This document shows, piece after piece, positions 23,423 to 31,253 of a stretch of 34,600 nucleotides of DNA. The notes beneath the pieces were generated by a model that saw nothing but the letters and a program-made list of their open reading frames with translations, did no database searches and had not been told where the DNA came from. Both the position numbers and the translations under genes were made by a program. Location of the stretch: assembly GCA_003171335.1 (NCBI GenBank), contig PMYD01000146.1, positions 1-34,600 on the forward strand, written 5' to 3'. Each line of letters starts with the position of its first letter. Position 1 is the first letter of the stretch. Source of the stretch: Phycisphaerales bacterium (GTDB lineage Bacteria; Planctomycetota; Phycisphaerae; SM23-33; FEN-1343).

Positions 23423-23589
23423 AATTCCAAATTCCAAATTCCAAATCCCAAATTCCAAACAAGCACCAAATCACAAATTCCAAAGGGGAAGAAAGGTCGT
23501 ACCCAAAAACTGCGAGGTCCCCATTATCAGCGTTTGGAATTTGGTGCTTGGGATTTGTTTGGGATTTGGAATTTGGAATTTGGGATTTG
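23423..23589. repeat. Inverted pair of TTTGGAATTTGG-type repeats (copies B and C)
   Basis: Copy B (23423-23485, minus sense) and copy C (23532-23589, plus sense) are near-perfect reverse complements of about 55 bp around a 46-bp spacer. The spacer begins GGGG and contains CCCC. They lie between the starts or ends of the dehydrogenase and M48 genes. Translated, the family gives WNLEFGIW-like strings, which is a repeat signature and not protein. Confidence 0.78.
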
Positions 23590-23596
23590 CCGTTCC

Positions 23597-25117
23597 CTAG
23601 AGCGTCCACCACCGCCGGTACGTCAGCGCCGCCACGCCCGCGCCAACCAGCAGCGCCAGCCACAGGATGGCTTTGATTCGCCCGATACTGCGGTCAAAAG
23701 CGCTGCGGGAGTAGCCCGCGACGGTCCAGTTCTTCAGGAAGCGCACGCGGCTGGCAATGGAGCCGTGCCGCCAGTTCCACGTCTCGGGCGAAATGCCGTT
23801 CAGCAGCCCCACGTTCTCCAAGGCCCGCACGAAGGTCGGCGCCCCCACGGCCAGCGGATTGGCGGCGCGGGCATAGTCCAGCCTGCGCGGCGACTCTGGA
23901 TCCGAGGCATCCCCAGGCAAGTCGGGTTCACCACCGGCGTCAAGCCCGGCGCACCAGGCGCCATAGACATCGGCCTGCCGCTCGAACCGGCGGCTCAGCC
24001 AGCCGAACCCGACGCCCCAGATCAGCGCCAGCGTGACGAGGGAAACGCCCGTCTGCACCAGATCCGCCTGGCGCGCGGAAATGTGCGGCAGCAGCGACAG
24101 GATCGCCCCCACCATTACCACCGAGAGCGCCATGGCGCACATCGTGAAGACCAGGAAGTACACCAGGTGATGGTGCTTGATGTGTCCGGCCTCGTGGCCG
24201 AACACGGCCACGATCTGGGCATCATCCATGTTCTCCAGCAGCGCATCGGTGACCAGCACGTATCGCAGCCGGCGGTGCAGGCCCATAACGCCCGCGTTGG
24301 CGATGACGCCGGCCGTGTCCCAGATGCGCAACTGCCGGTATTGCAGGTTCAGCCGGGTGCACAAGGCTTCGATCCGGCGCCGCAGCTCGCCATCGCCCAT
24401 CGGCCGCGTCCGCCACACGTGCACCAGCAGCGTGGGGGAAAACAGGAATACCGCCGCCACCGCCGCCGCCGTCATCGCCTGCGGCACCCAGATCCATTGC
24501 GGCGAAAAAGGCAGCAGGCCTACCGCATCGCGGGCCACCATGATCAGCAACACCGGCACGGCCACGAACAGGAATTGGTGGCGAAGCTGGAAGTCGAGGT
24601 ACTGCCGCAGCGTCCAGCCCGGCCGCACGGGCCGACCGGCCAGCATCAGTTGTTGTTCTACCTGCACGCGTATGGCGTGCTCAAACCGATACGTCGCCAG
24701 CCAGTGCAGCAGCAAGCCCACCGCGAACATCCCCAGCACCATCAGTTCGGGTGGAATTCGCAGCACGCCCTGGCGAACCAGGGGCACGAGATTCAGCGGC
24801 CAGGCCCCGGCGAGCTGGTTGAGAATGCCCATTCCCAGCAACAGCGCCAGCCCTCCCAGAAGCCACACCTGCACCAGCAGTTGCAGCTTGTGGTGCCGCC
24901 GGCTGGTAGCCGTCAGGGAGTCCTGGCCCCGGGACAGTCGCCGCACCCCAACCGCGGAGATCGCCGCCGACAGCCCCGCCGCGACGATCCAATAGGCGGC
25001 CGCGCCAAAGGCCAGCACGTTTGGGCTGGCGCGCATCAGCAGCGGGTCGGGGGATTCTCCCAGAACCAGGACCAGGGCAAAAACCATTAACACCGTCATC
25101 TGCATTGCTAATGTCAT
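23597..25117 (-). CDS. M48-family integral membrane metalloprotease (Ste24-like)
   Basis: 506 residues. Several hydrophobic segments in the N-terminal half (VLMVFALVLVLG, VLAFGAAAYWIVAAGLSAAI, LQLLVQVWLLGGLALLLGM, FLFVAVPVLLIMVA) are followed by the zinc site HEAGH (308-312) in AVFGHEAGHIKHHH. The third ligand lies in FERQADVYGAW. Two further spans surround the active site, as in CAAX prenyl protease 1/HtpX-type enzymes. Bacterial relatives act in membrane-protein quality control. The start is uncertain: ATG 25117 begins a good first span but lacks a clear ribosome-binding site, and TTG 25177 is possible. The C terminus ends with a hydrophobic AILWLALLVGAGVAAL anchor. The upstream gap 25118-25296 contains nothing recognised. 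Confidence 0.85.
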   Translation of the reverse strand: MTLAMQMTVLMVFALVLVLGESPDPLLMRASPNVLAFGAAAYWIVAAGLSAAISAVGVRRLSRGQDSLTATSRRHHKLQLLVQVWLLGGLALLLGMGILNQLAGAWPLNLVPLVRQGVLRIPPELMVLGMFAVGLLLHWLATYRFEHAIRVQVEQQLMLAGRPVRPGWTLRQYLDFQLRHQFLFVAVPVLLIMVARDAVGLLPFSPQWIWVPQAMTAAAVAAVFLFSPTLLVHVWRTRPMGDGELRRRIEALCTRLNLQYRQLRIWDTAGVIANAGVMGLHRRLRYVLVTDALLENMDDAQIVAVFGHEAGHIKHHHLVYFLVFTMCAMALSVVMVGAILSLLPHISARQADLVQTGVSLVTLALIWGVGFGWLSRRFERQADVYGAWCAGLDAGGEPDLPGDASDPESPRRLDYARAANPLAVGAPTFVRALENVGLLNGISPETWNWRHGSIASRVRFLKNWTVAGYSRSAFDRSIGRIKAILWLALLVGAGVAALTYRRWWTL

Positions 25118-25296
25118 TCTAGGAAGAAAGGTCGCCGTGGAGCAAGGCAAGCGTGGGGACGATTCCGACGGGGGCAAGTGGGCAAGGTTGATTATCCACC
25201 AGTTGACTGCCGCAGCGATCTGGAGTCGTTAGATAGCCTGCTGCGTCCTCTTGTGGTGGACATATTCGCCGCGGCTTGCCCCTTCCATCGCAAACT

Positions 25297-25614
25297 TTAC
25301 GGCTGCGTCCACCCCTGCGGCGGATCTTCGCTTTCGGGCTCCTCGCCCTCGGCGTCCTCCTGTTTCCACCGCTCCGACTCATCCGCGTCGTCCAGTTCCC
25401 GCTCCATCATTTTGAACATTTTTTCCTGCAGGGGGGCGAACCGGCGGGTGAACTCGACGGAGGCGCCGTAGGCCTGGACCAGTTGGTCCAGTTTGATGAG
25501 CTGCCACTTGTTGAGGCACTCGGGCTCTTTGATGGTGGAAAAGGGATCGCACGAAAAGCTGATGCGGCCGGCCGCATCGCGGTGGAAGAACTCGCAATCC
25601 TGGCAGCGAATCAT
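25297..25614 (-). CDS. Small conserved-looking protein with N-terminal cysteines
   Basis: 105 residues from ATG 25614 (GGAG six bases upstream), or 109 from GTG 25626. The first 35 residues contain four cysteines (MIRCQDCEFF, SFSCDPF, PECLNKW), spaced like a zinc or iron-sulfur knot. The middle is helical (LVQAYGASVEFTRRFAPLQEKMFKMMERELDD) and the tail is very acidic. I do not recognise a named family. It is divergent from the S41 protease gene, and the 184-bp gap between them must hold both promoters. Confidence 0.7.
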   Translation of the reverse strand: MIRCQDCEFFHRDAAGRISFSCDPFSTIKEPECLNKWQLIKLDQLVQAYGASVEFTRRFAPLQEKMFKMMERELDDADESERWKQEDAEGEEPESEDPPQGWTQP

Positions 25615-25798
25615 GTGTGGCTCCACGCTGAAAACAACTCTATCTTACTGTCTGGCAAGCACCAATGCCAGAACTTCAAGAAGCATTGAATCGCCTGGCA
25701 TCGTATAGATACAATGATGCCCCTTAGTGGCGTCTGCGACGGGGTCACCGGCGCGGGCGAGTGTGCCGGTTACGATTACTACCCACGGAGTTCTCAGC

Positions 25799-28597
25799 AT
25801 GAAGCCTCGCTTGTGGACGAGCCTGTTTGTACTTATTTTCACAGCCTCCCTCGCGCTTGGACAGACCGATTCGGCCAGCCCCGTGGCTGCCGTGGACAAC
25901 CCCACCACCCAGCCCGCCGCCGCGGCGGTAGAGAAGCCCACAGCCGTCAAGCCGGCCGCGGACGCTCAGGACGAGCAGCCAGCCGATAGCGAAGAGTCCG
26001 TCGCCCAGCCTGCGGCCCAGGCCCCCAAGCCCGCCGAGAACCCTGAGCCCGCCGCCGCACAGGATGATCCCCAGCAGATTCGCCGCCAGGCGGTGACGGA
26101 CCTGCTGGCCGGGCATTTCGAAAAAGGCTCGGCGGCCCTGAAGCGCGTGCTGAGACTGGCGCCCAAGGATGGGTTTTCAGTTCAGGCCGAAGATTGGGTC
26201 AGCAACTACCTGCTTCGCCAGGATCAGGCCCGCAAGCAGCAGCAGCAGGAATACGCGGCGGCCGTCGAAAAGGCCCGCCGGCTGCTGGAGCTGGCGCAGA
26301 CGGCCGGCTCCCAGAAGGACCTGAGCGACGATGTGCTGCACAAGCTGCGGGCGGAGCTCAAGCCCGTGCGGCAGACGATCTCGGCGGCGCTGACGGCGCC
26401 CGAGGATGAAGAGAATTATGTCAAGGCCGTGTGGTACACGGACCGGCTGGAGAAAGACTGGACGACCGTCCGCACGCACCTGGCCAAGATGAAGGAGCTC
26501 CTGGGCGAAAGCACCGGCGTGCGCGCTGAGCGGATCGGCCAGGCCGTCACCCTGGCCACCGGCGCGCTGGACGCCTACCAGAAGGCCGCCGGCGAGCAGG
26601 ATTGGTCCACCGCCGTGGCCGGCGGGCAAAGCTACGCCGCCATCGAGGACCGCGCCGACGACCTGGTCGAGGCCGTGGCCTACGACCTGGCCGACAACAT
26701 CAGTTCCAACCTGTGGCAGCAGGTGCTGGACCGCGCGTGCGTGGCCAAGTACATCCTGCCCGATGCCTCCACGCTGCTGCATGAGGAGTGGCTGGGGCCG
26801 GTCACGAAGGGCGCCGAGGCCGAGGCCCGCGCCGATGCCCAGAGCAACCAGTGGTACAAGGCCATGATGCTCTACAGCGGCCTGGCCAACCTGTACGAGG
26901 AGACCGGCCGGTACAAGGATGAGCTGAGCGATGCGACGCGGCATGCCCGGGTGCTTTCGATGTACGCGCCCGCCGCCGCGGCCGCCGCGGCCGCCGCCTC
27001 CGTGGAAGAGGACCCGGAATCGGACGTCGATCAGAAGGCGCCGCTGGGCCCGCAGTGGAAGGAAAGCATTCACGGCGTGGACGCCAAGACCGTCCGCCAG
27101 GCGCTGGGGCTCATCGAGCAGTACTACGTGGAAAACGTGGACTACCGCCGGGTGCTGCACGGCGCGATCCAGGCCGTGCGCGTTCTGGTCCAGACGCCCG
27201 AGGTGGCCAAGACCTTTGAAGGCCTGGCCGATGCGGACGCCAAGAGCAAGTTCCTGGCGTATCTCGACGGGCTGGAAGAATCCGCCCGCAACCAATCGAC
27301 CATCGACCACAACGAGGTGGCCCGCGAGCTGTATAGCATCCTGACCGCCAACAGCCGCACGGTGAAAATTCCACAGGAAGTGATCGACGTGGAATTCACC
27401 GACGGCCTGACCGAGCAGCTCGACCGCTACACGCAGGTCATCTGGCCCGAGAAGATGGACGAGTTCCGCAAGCAGACGATGGGCAGCTTTGAAGGCATCG
27501 GCGTGCAGATCCAGATGGAAAACGGCCTGCTGAAGGTCGTCAGCCCGCTGGAGGACACGCCGGCGTATCGCGCGGGCCTCCAGGCCGGCGATTACATCCT
27601 GAAGATCGACGGGCACGACGCCAAGAACATCGATATCAACGAGGCCGTCCGCCAGATCACCGGCCCCGACGGCACCAAGGTGGTGCTGACGATCGGCCGG
27701 CCGGGACAGCCGAATTTCGAGAAGGCCATCGCCCGCGCCAAGATCCAGGTCCAGACCGTCAAGGGCTGGAAGCGCGCCAACGGCAGCGGCTGGGACTGGA
27801 TGATCGACCCGGACAGCAAGATCGGCTACGTGCGGATCACCAACTTCAACGAGGACACCGCCGAGCATCTCCAGAAGGCCCTGATCGATCTGAACAAGCA
27901 GGGCGCCCGGGGGCTGATCCTCGACCTGCGCGACAATCCCGGCGGGCTCCTGAATATCGCCGTGGACGTGTGCGAGGAGTTCATCAAGCGCGGCGCGATC
28001 ATCTCCACCCGCGGCCGCGACGGCCAGCCGCATCCGCCGGTGGAGGCCAGCCACCGCGGGCGCTACCAGACCGGGCCGCTGGTGGTGCTGATCAACTCGT
28101 ACAGCGCCTCGGCCTCCGAGATCGTCTCGGGCGCGCTGAAAGACCACGGGCGGGCGCTCATGATCGGCCGGCGGACCTTCGGCAAGGGCGTGGTGCAGAA
28201 CCTCGTCCGCATCGACGAGAAGGGCGATCGGCCCAACCCGGCGGTGCTGAAGGTGACGGCGGCGCGGTACTACCTGCCCAGCGGGCGCTGCCTGCATCGC
28301 ACCGAAGGGGCCACCGACTGGGGCGTGGATCCGGATGTCGACGTGCCCATGACGCCGCGGCAGACGCGCAAGTGGCTGAACTTCCGCCGCCAGACGGAGA
28401 TCATCCGCGACCGCTCCAGCGATGTGCTGGACCGGGAGATGAACCGCCAGCTCGGCGCGGACCTCCAGTTGGATGCGGCGTTGCTGGTCTGCCGCTTCCA
28501 GGCCCTGCAGGGCGACTTGAACCTCAAGCTGGCCGCCGCCAGCGACAGCCGGCCCCCGGCCGGCGACGAGAAGCCCACCGAGGCGGTGGCGAAGTAG
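25799..28597 (+). CDS. Secreted PDZ-S41 C-terminal processing protease, long form
   Basis: 932 residues. ATG 25799 has GGAG nine bases upstream and opens on a signal peptide (MKPRLWTSLFVLIFTASLALGQ). The in-frame extension to 25727 was rejected. An Ala/Pro-rich linker, a helical N-terminal region of about 400 residues and a polyalanine stretch precede the protease core. The PDZ domain spans about 560-650 (GIGVQIQMENGLLKVVSP). The S41 core has DLRDNPGGLLNIAV, then S771 in YSASASEIV and K796 in RRTFGKGVVQ. Their 25-residue spacing is that of the Ser-Lys dyad of Tsp/CtpA. It likely degrades or trims periplasmic proteins. The long N-terminal region is more like tail-specific proteases than short CtpAs. 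A textbook terminator follows. Confidence 0.9.
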   Translation: MKPRLWTSLFVLIFTASLALGQTDSASPVAAVDNPTTQPAAAAVEKPTAVKPAADAQDEQPADSEESVAQPAAQAPKPAENPEPAAAQDDPQQIRRQAVTDLLAGHFEKGSAALKRVLRLAPKDGFSVQAEDWVSNYLLRQDQARKQQQQEYAAAVEKARRLLELAQTAGSQKDLSDDVLHKLRAELKPVRQTISAALTAPEDEENYVKAVWYTDRLEKDWTTVRTHLAKMKELLGESTGVRAERIGQAVTLATGALDAYQKAAGEQDWSTAVAGGQSYAAIEDRADDLVEAVAYDLADNISSNLWQQVLDRACVAKYILPDASTLLHEEWLGPVTKGAEAEARADAQSNQWYKAMMLYSGLANLYEETGRYKDELSDATRHARVLSMYAPAAAAAAAAASVEEDPESDVDQKAPLGPQWKESIHGVDAKTVRQALGLIEQYYVENVDYRRVLHGAIQAVRVLVQTPEVAKTFEGLADADAKSKFLAYLDGLEESARNQSTIDHNEVARELYSILTANSRTVKIPQEVIDVEFTDGLTEQLDRYTQVIWPEKMDEFRKQTMGSFEGIGVQIQMENGLLKVVSPLEDTPAYRAGLQAGDYILKIDGHDAKNIDINEAVRQITGPDGTKVVLTIGRPGQPNFEKAIARAKIQVQTVKGWKRANGSGWDWMIDPDSKIGYVRITNFNEDTAEHLQKALIDLNKQGARGLILDLRDNPGGLLNIAVDVCEEFIKRGAIISTRGRDGQPHPPVEASHRGRYQTGPLVVLINSYSASASEIVSGALKDHGRALMIGRRTFGKGVVQNLVRIDEKGDRPNPAVLKVTAARYYLPSGRCLHRTEGATDWGVDPDVDVPMTPRQTRKWLNFRRQTEIIRDRSSDVLDREMNRQLGADLQLDAALLVCRFQALQGDLNLKLAAASDSRPPAGDEKPTEAVAK

Positions 28598-28624
28598 GAT
28601 CGTTAGACAATGGTTGATTTCCAC

Positions 28625-28662
28625 AGCGGCGTGGTGGAGTTCGCTCCGCCACGCCGCTTTTT
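28625..28662 (+). terminator. Intrinsic terminator with UUCG loop
   Basis: AGCGGCGTGG-T-GGAG, loop TTCG, CTCC-G-CCACGCCGCT: a 15-bp stem with one wobble pair, closed by a UUCG tetraloop and followed by TTTTTGTTT. It begins 28 bp after the stop of the S41 protease gene. Confidence 0.92.
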
Positions 28663-28681
28663 GTTTGGGTAAACGGGAACA

Positions 28682-28810
28682 ACCCCTCTCCCTGGAAGGG
28701 AGAGGTGGGCCTTCAGGCCCGGTGAGGGTGTCCCCGAATTATGGACCTCCCTCTGCGCTGACCCTCACCCGGCCCTTCGGGCCACCCTCTCCCGTGAGAG
28801 GGAGAGGGGT
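28682..28810. repeat. CCCCTCTCCCT-type dispersed inverted repeat
   Basis: ACCCCTCTCCCT (28682-28693) is the exact reverse complement of 28799-28810. Further inside, GGGCCTTCAGGCCCGGTGAGGGT is mirrored by ACCCTCACCCGGCCCTTCGGGCC, giving a branched hairpin of about 130 nt. This kind of repeat is widespread between bacterial genes. It separates the S41 terminator from the convergent amidohydrolase gene. Confidence 0.8.
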
Positions 28811-28829
28811 AAAGGGCTTCCCTTCAAAT

Positions 28830-29648
28830 CTAGGCGGGCGCCGGCACCAGCCGATTCGCGTTTTCCCAGCAGATCTTCCGCCGCACATCTTCAGGCAGCC
28901 CAAGCGTGGCCAGAAATTCCTGGAGCGCGCCGCCGTAGTCATCGCGGGCGAAGAGCAGCCGGTCCGCATAGCGTGCGCAGAAGCGCTGGGCATGCTCGAC
29001 ATCGCGGGCCAGCGCGTTGCGGCCGGAATCGGCGGAAAAATCGGCCATCAGGTTGGGGTATCGGTCAAAGAGGGCGTACAGCCTGCCGCCGGCCACCACG
29101 CGGCCTGCGGGGTAGCCGCCTTCCGCGGTTGCGGCATCGTCGCTGATCTCGCGCCAGAAGCCCGGGGCATGGCCGATGAACGTGGTTCGCGGGCAGGCCT
29201 CCAGCACGCGCGCCAGGTTCTCCACCGTGCCGGCGTACCAATCGGGATGAAACTCGCGGCGGCCGTCTTTCCATAAATAAGGGACATCGATATGGAGCAC
29301 CACCGGGCAGCCCCGCTCCCCCGCCGCATCAAACAGCTCCAGGCAGTGCGGGTCATCGAGCAGCATGCGGAACTTCCACTCCCCGCACACGCGCACGCCG
29401 TGCATGCGGCAGGCCGCCTCGAACTGCCGCGGCGCGATATCCAGCGCCGGGTCGGGGCAGTAGCCCAGGATGAACCGGTCGGGGAACCGATCGCGGGCTT
29501 TGAGCGCATCGGACAATATCAGGCCCGGATGCGTGCCGTCCGGCCGGAAGTGTTGCGGATTAAGCGCCGGGTGCGACGGACGATTGTCCTGCCCCGGCGG
29601 AATCTCCCACGTCAGCAGCCAGGCCTTCTCGATGCCCTGCTCATCCAT
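28830..29648 (-). CDS. Amidohydrolase_2-family metal-dependent hydrolase, 5' end frameshifted
   Basis: The intact reading frame gives 272 residues from ATG 29648. It has the (beta/alpha)8 features of the amidohydrolase_2 (COG2159/TIM-barrel lactonase) family: GCPVVLHIDVPYLW with a metal-type His, TTFIGHAPGFW, LMADFSADSGRNAL, and RLLFARDDYGG before the end. The protein lacks the N-terminal HxH strand that all active members need. That strand is present upstream in other frames (see the 29649-29718 entry), so this start is probably an artefact of disruption. MDEQGIEKAWLL normally sits about 25 residues into such proteins. If intact the enzyme could open lactones or decarboxylate. The substrate is unknown. 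It overlaps the upstream aminotransferase gene and is the last gene of that leftward cluster. Confidence 0.75.
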   Translation of the reverse strand: MDEQGIEKAWLLTWEIPPGQDNRPSHPALNPQHFRPDGTHPGLILSDALKARDRFPDRFILGYCPDPALDIAPRQFEAACRMHGVRVCGEWKFRMLLDDPHCLELFDAAGERGCPVVLHIDVPYLWKDGRREFHPDWYAGTVENLARVLEACPRTTFIGHAPGFWREISDDAATAEGGYPAGRVVAGGRLYALFDRYPNLMADFSADSGRNALARDVEHAQRFCARYADRLLFARDDYGGALQEFLATLGLPEDVRRKICWENANRLVPAPA

Positions 29649-29718
29649 GTGTCGGCCACCAGGCCGGCATCATCACGCTGGCGCCAGAAGGCGTGTTGGT
29701 GGCATCAAGAATTCGCAT
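29649..29718 (-). pseudogene. Frameshifted 5' end of the amidohydrolase gene
   Basis: ATG 29718 overlaps the stop of the aminotransferase gene and reads MRILDA. Shifting frame at GATGCCACC gives CHQHAFWRQRDDAGLVAD. Shifting again at GACACATGG joins MDEQGIEK. Restoring one base at each point would give a continuous start with DAHQH and FWR, a hallmark of amidohydrolase_2 enzymes. Both losses are single bases beside C runs. They could be real mutations or sequencing or assembly errors. Confidence 0.7.
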
Positions 29719-31018
29719 AATGCTCGCACACCTTGCGTATCGCCTGGGCGTATTGCTTGATCTGCCGCGGGCGGTGGTGCTTGAACCAGGGAGTCCAGAG
29801 GACACGGCCTTTCAAACCCTCGGCCACAGGCAGGCTGCCGGGGCCTTGGCGCACATCGCGGTGGGCGTTGGCCACGACGGTGGGCTTGCCATCGCCGTAA
29901 ATGTCGGCGGTTTGCAGCAGCGGGTGCAGGTGCAGCGGAAATTCGCCCCAAATGCCCGCGCGGCCGCCCTCGGCGCGCACGGCTTGGACGAATTTCTCAA
30001 TGGCCAGGCCGCCCAGTTCCTCGGCCACGTAATGCCCCACGGGACTGTACCACCCGCCCATCGTGCTGCCCGAGTTCTTCGCCGTGCGATGGGCGCGAAT
30101 GCCCGGCACGCCTTCCAGGAAATCCCAGAAGCAGTTCATGGCTTTCTGAATCTCCGCCATTCGCCGCGGATACTGGGCCAGTTGGGTCAGCCCCATGGCC
30201 GAGCAAAGCTGGTTGATGCGATGCTTAGAGCCGCCCTGGGGCAAGCCGGCGAATTCGATCAGCGCTGGGTCCGTCAGCACCGAGGCGCCTTTGGCGAAAT
30301 TGCTTTTTCCGGTCCGCTCGTAGTGGCCAAAGGCGGTCGCCCGCTCCCACAGCCGCCGATCGTTCGTCACCAGCATGCCCGCCTCGCCCGTGGGGAACGC
30401 CTTGCCGGACATCATGCTCATGCAGCCCACATCGCCGATGGAGCCCAGCAACTGGCCGCGGTAGAGGCCGCCGTGGGCGTGGCTGACATCCTCGATGACC
30501 TTGATTTTGTGCCGCCGGGCGATGGCCATGATCGGCCGCATATCGCACGGGTAGCCGTGATTGTGCACCACGACGATGGCCCGCGTGTAACGGCCGATGC
30601 GGTGCTCGATGTCGGCCGGGTCGATGCACAGCGTGTCCGGGAGCACGTCGGCGAAGTTGATCGTCGCCCCCAGCGACAGGGCCGGCAGCGAGCTGGCCCA
30701 GTACGTCAAGGTCGGGGCGATGATCTCCGTGCCTCTGCCCACGCCGCAGGCCCACATCGCCGCCTGGAGCGAACTCGTACCATTGCAGAAGGACAGGACG
30801 TACTTGCGGTGCTGGTAGCGGGCGTAGGCGGCCTCGAATTTAAGCGACACATCATTGTCGCTCATCGCCCCGCGCCGCAGCACGTCCAGCACCGCCCGCT
30901 CATCGGCGGCGGTGACGATGGGCCAGGTGAACAGGTCCCCCGCCGCCAGCGTGACGGCCGGCGAACCGCCATGGATGGCCAGTTTCGCTCCGCGGGCTCC
31001 AGGTTTGGATGGCTTCAT
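29705..31018 (-). CDS. DegT/DnrJ/EryC1/StrS-family PLP-dependent aminotransferase
   Basis: 437 residues. ATG 31018 is chosen, and GTG 31024 two codons upstream is the alternative. Family features are GAMSDNDVSLKFEAAYARY near the start, SFCNGTSSLQAAMWACGVG (PLP phosphate contact), EIIAPTLTYWASSLPAL and VIEDVSHAHGG. The Schiff-base lysine is K206 in MMSGKAFPTGEAGML. Members aminate keto-sugars or aminocyclitols for glycan or secondary metabolite synthesis. Its size and the closing WTPWFKHHRPRQIKQYAQAI suit a sugar aminotransferase. The overlapping downstream amidohydrolase and upstream MFS transporter suggest a small metabolic cluster, with product unknown. A palindrome CTTACGTAAG (31031-31040) just upstream of the start may be regulatory. 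Confidence 0.88.
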   Translation of the reverse strand: MKPSKPGARGAKLAIHGGSPAVTLAAGDLFTWPIVTAADERAVLDVLRRGAMSDNDVSLKFEAAYARYQHRKYVLSFCNGTSSLQAAMWACGVGRGTEIIAPTLTYWASSLPALSLGATINFADVLPDTLCIDPADIEHRIGRYTRAIVVVHNHGYPCDMRPIMAIARRHKIKVIEDVSHAHGGLYRGQLLGSIGDVGCMSMMSGKAFPTGEAGMLVTNDRRLWERATAFGHYERTGKSNFAKGASVLTDPALIEFAGLPQGGSKHRINQLCSAMGLTQLAQYPRRMAEIQKAMNCFWDFLEGVPGIRAHRTAKNSGSTMGGWYSPVGHYVAEELGGLAIEKFVQAVRAEGGRAGIWGEFPLHLHPLLQTADIYGDGKPTVVANAHRDVRQGPGSLPVAEGLKGRVLWTPWFKHHRPRQIKQYAQAIRKVCEHYANS

Positions 31019-31119
31019 ACGCACTTCAGCCTTACGTAAGAGAATCCTTCGATCACCCGGGTTATTTTCTCAGGTTTTGGCGCGCGTGCAAGGGCTCGCC
31101 TGCTGGGTGCCGAATCCTT

Positions 31120-31244
31120 GGTGCCACGGGTGTCCGCACCCGTGCGCTGTGCTCGCCGCGGTGGATGAGGGTCCGCTGGGATTCCACCGGACCTCCCCTC
31201 CGCCCGGCCGGCGCGAGCGCACGGCTGCGGACAGCCGTGGCACC
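31120..31244. repeat. GGTGCCACGG-type inverted repeat, related to the 282-bp elements
   Basis: Arms 31120-31146 and 31218-31244 begin GGTGCCACGG and end CCGTGGCACC, and each is itself a hairpin. The middle contains GGTCC and GGACC. The outer arms match the ends of the 32-bp arms in the repeats at 10850 and 14118, but the rest differs. It occupies most of the gap between the MFS and aminotransferase genes. Confidence 0.65.
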
Positions 31245-31253
31245 GGGGACTAC

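Noticed and set aside
22937-25090. 717-codon plus-strand frame across the SDR and M48 genes
   Set aside because: It spans two well-defined minus-strand genes and an AT-rich repeat, so it is an artefact of composition.
26177-28624. 815-codon minus-strand frame across the S41 protease
   Set aside because: A shadow of the protease gene, whose catalytic motifs, signal peptide and terminator are clear on the plus strand.
29641-29718. Programmed ribosomal frameshifting at the amidohydrolase start
   Set aside because: Two shifts in the same direction within 50 bases, with no slippery heptamer or stimulatory structure, are better explained by mutation or sequencing error.
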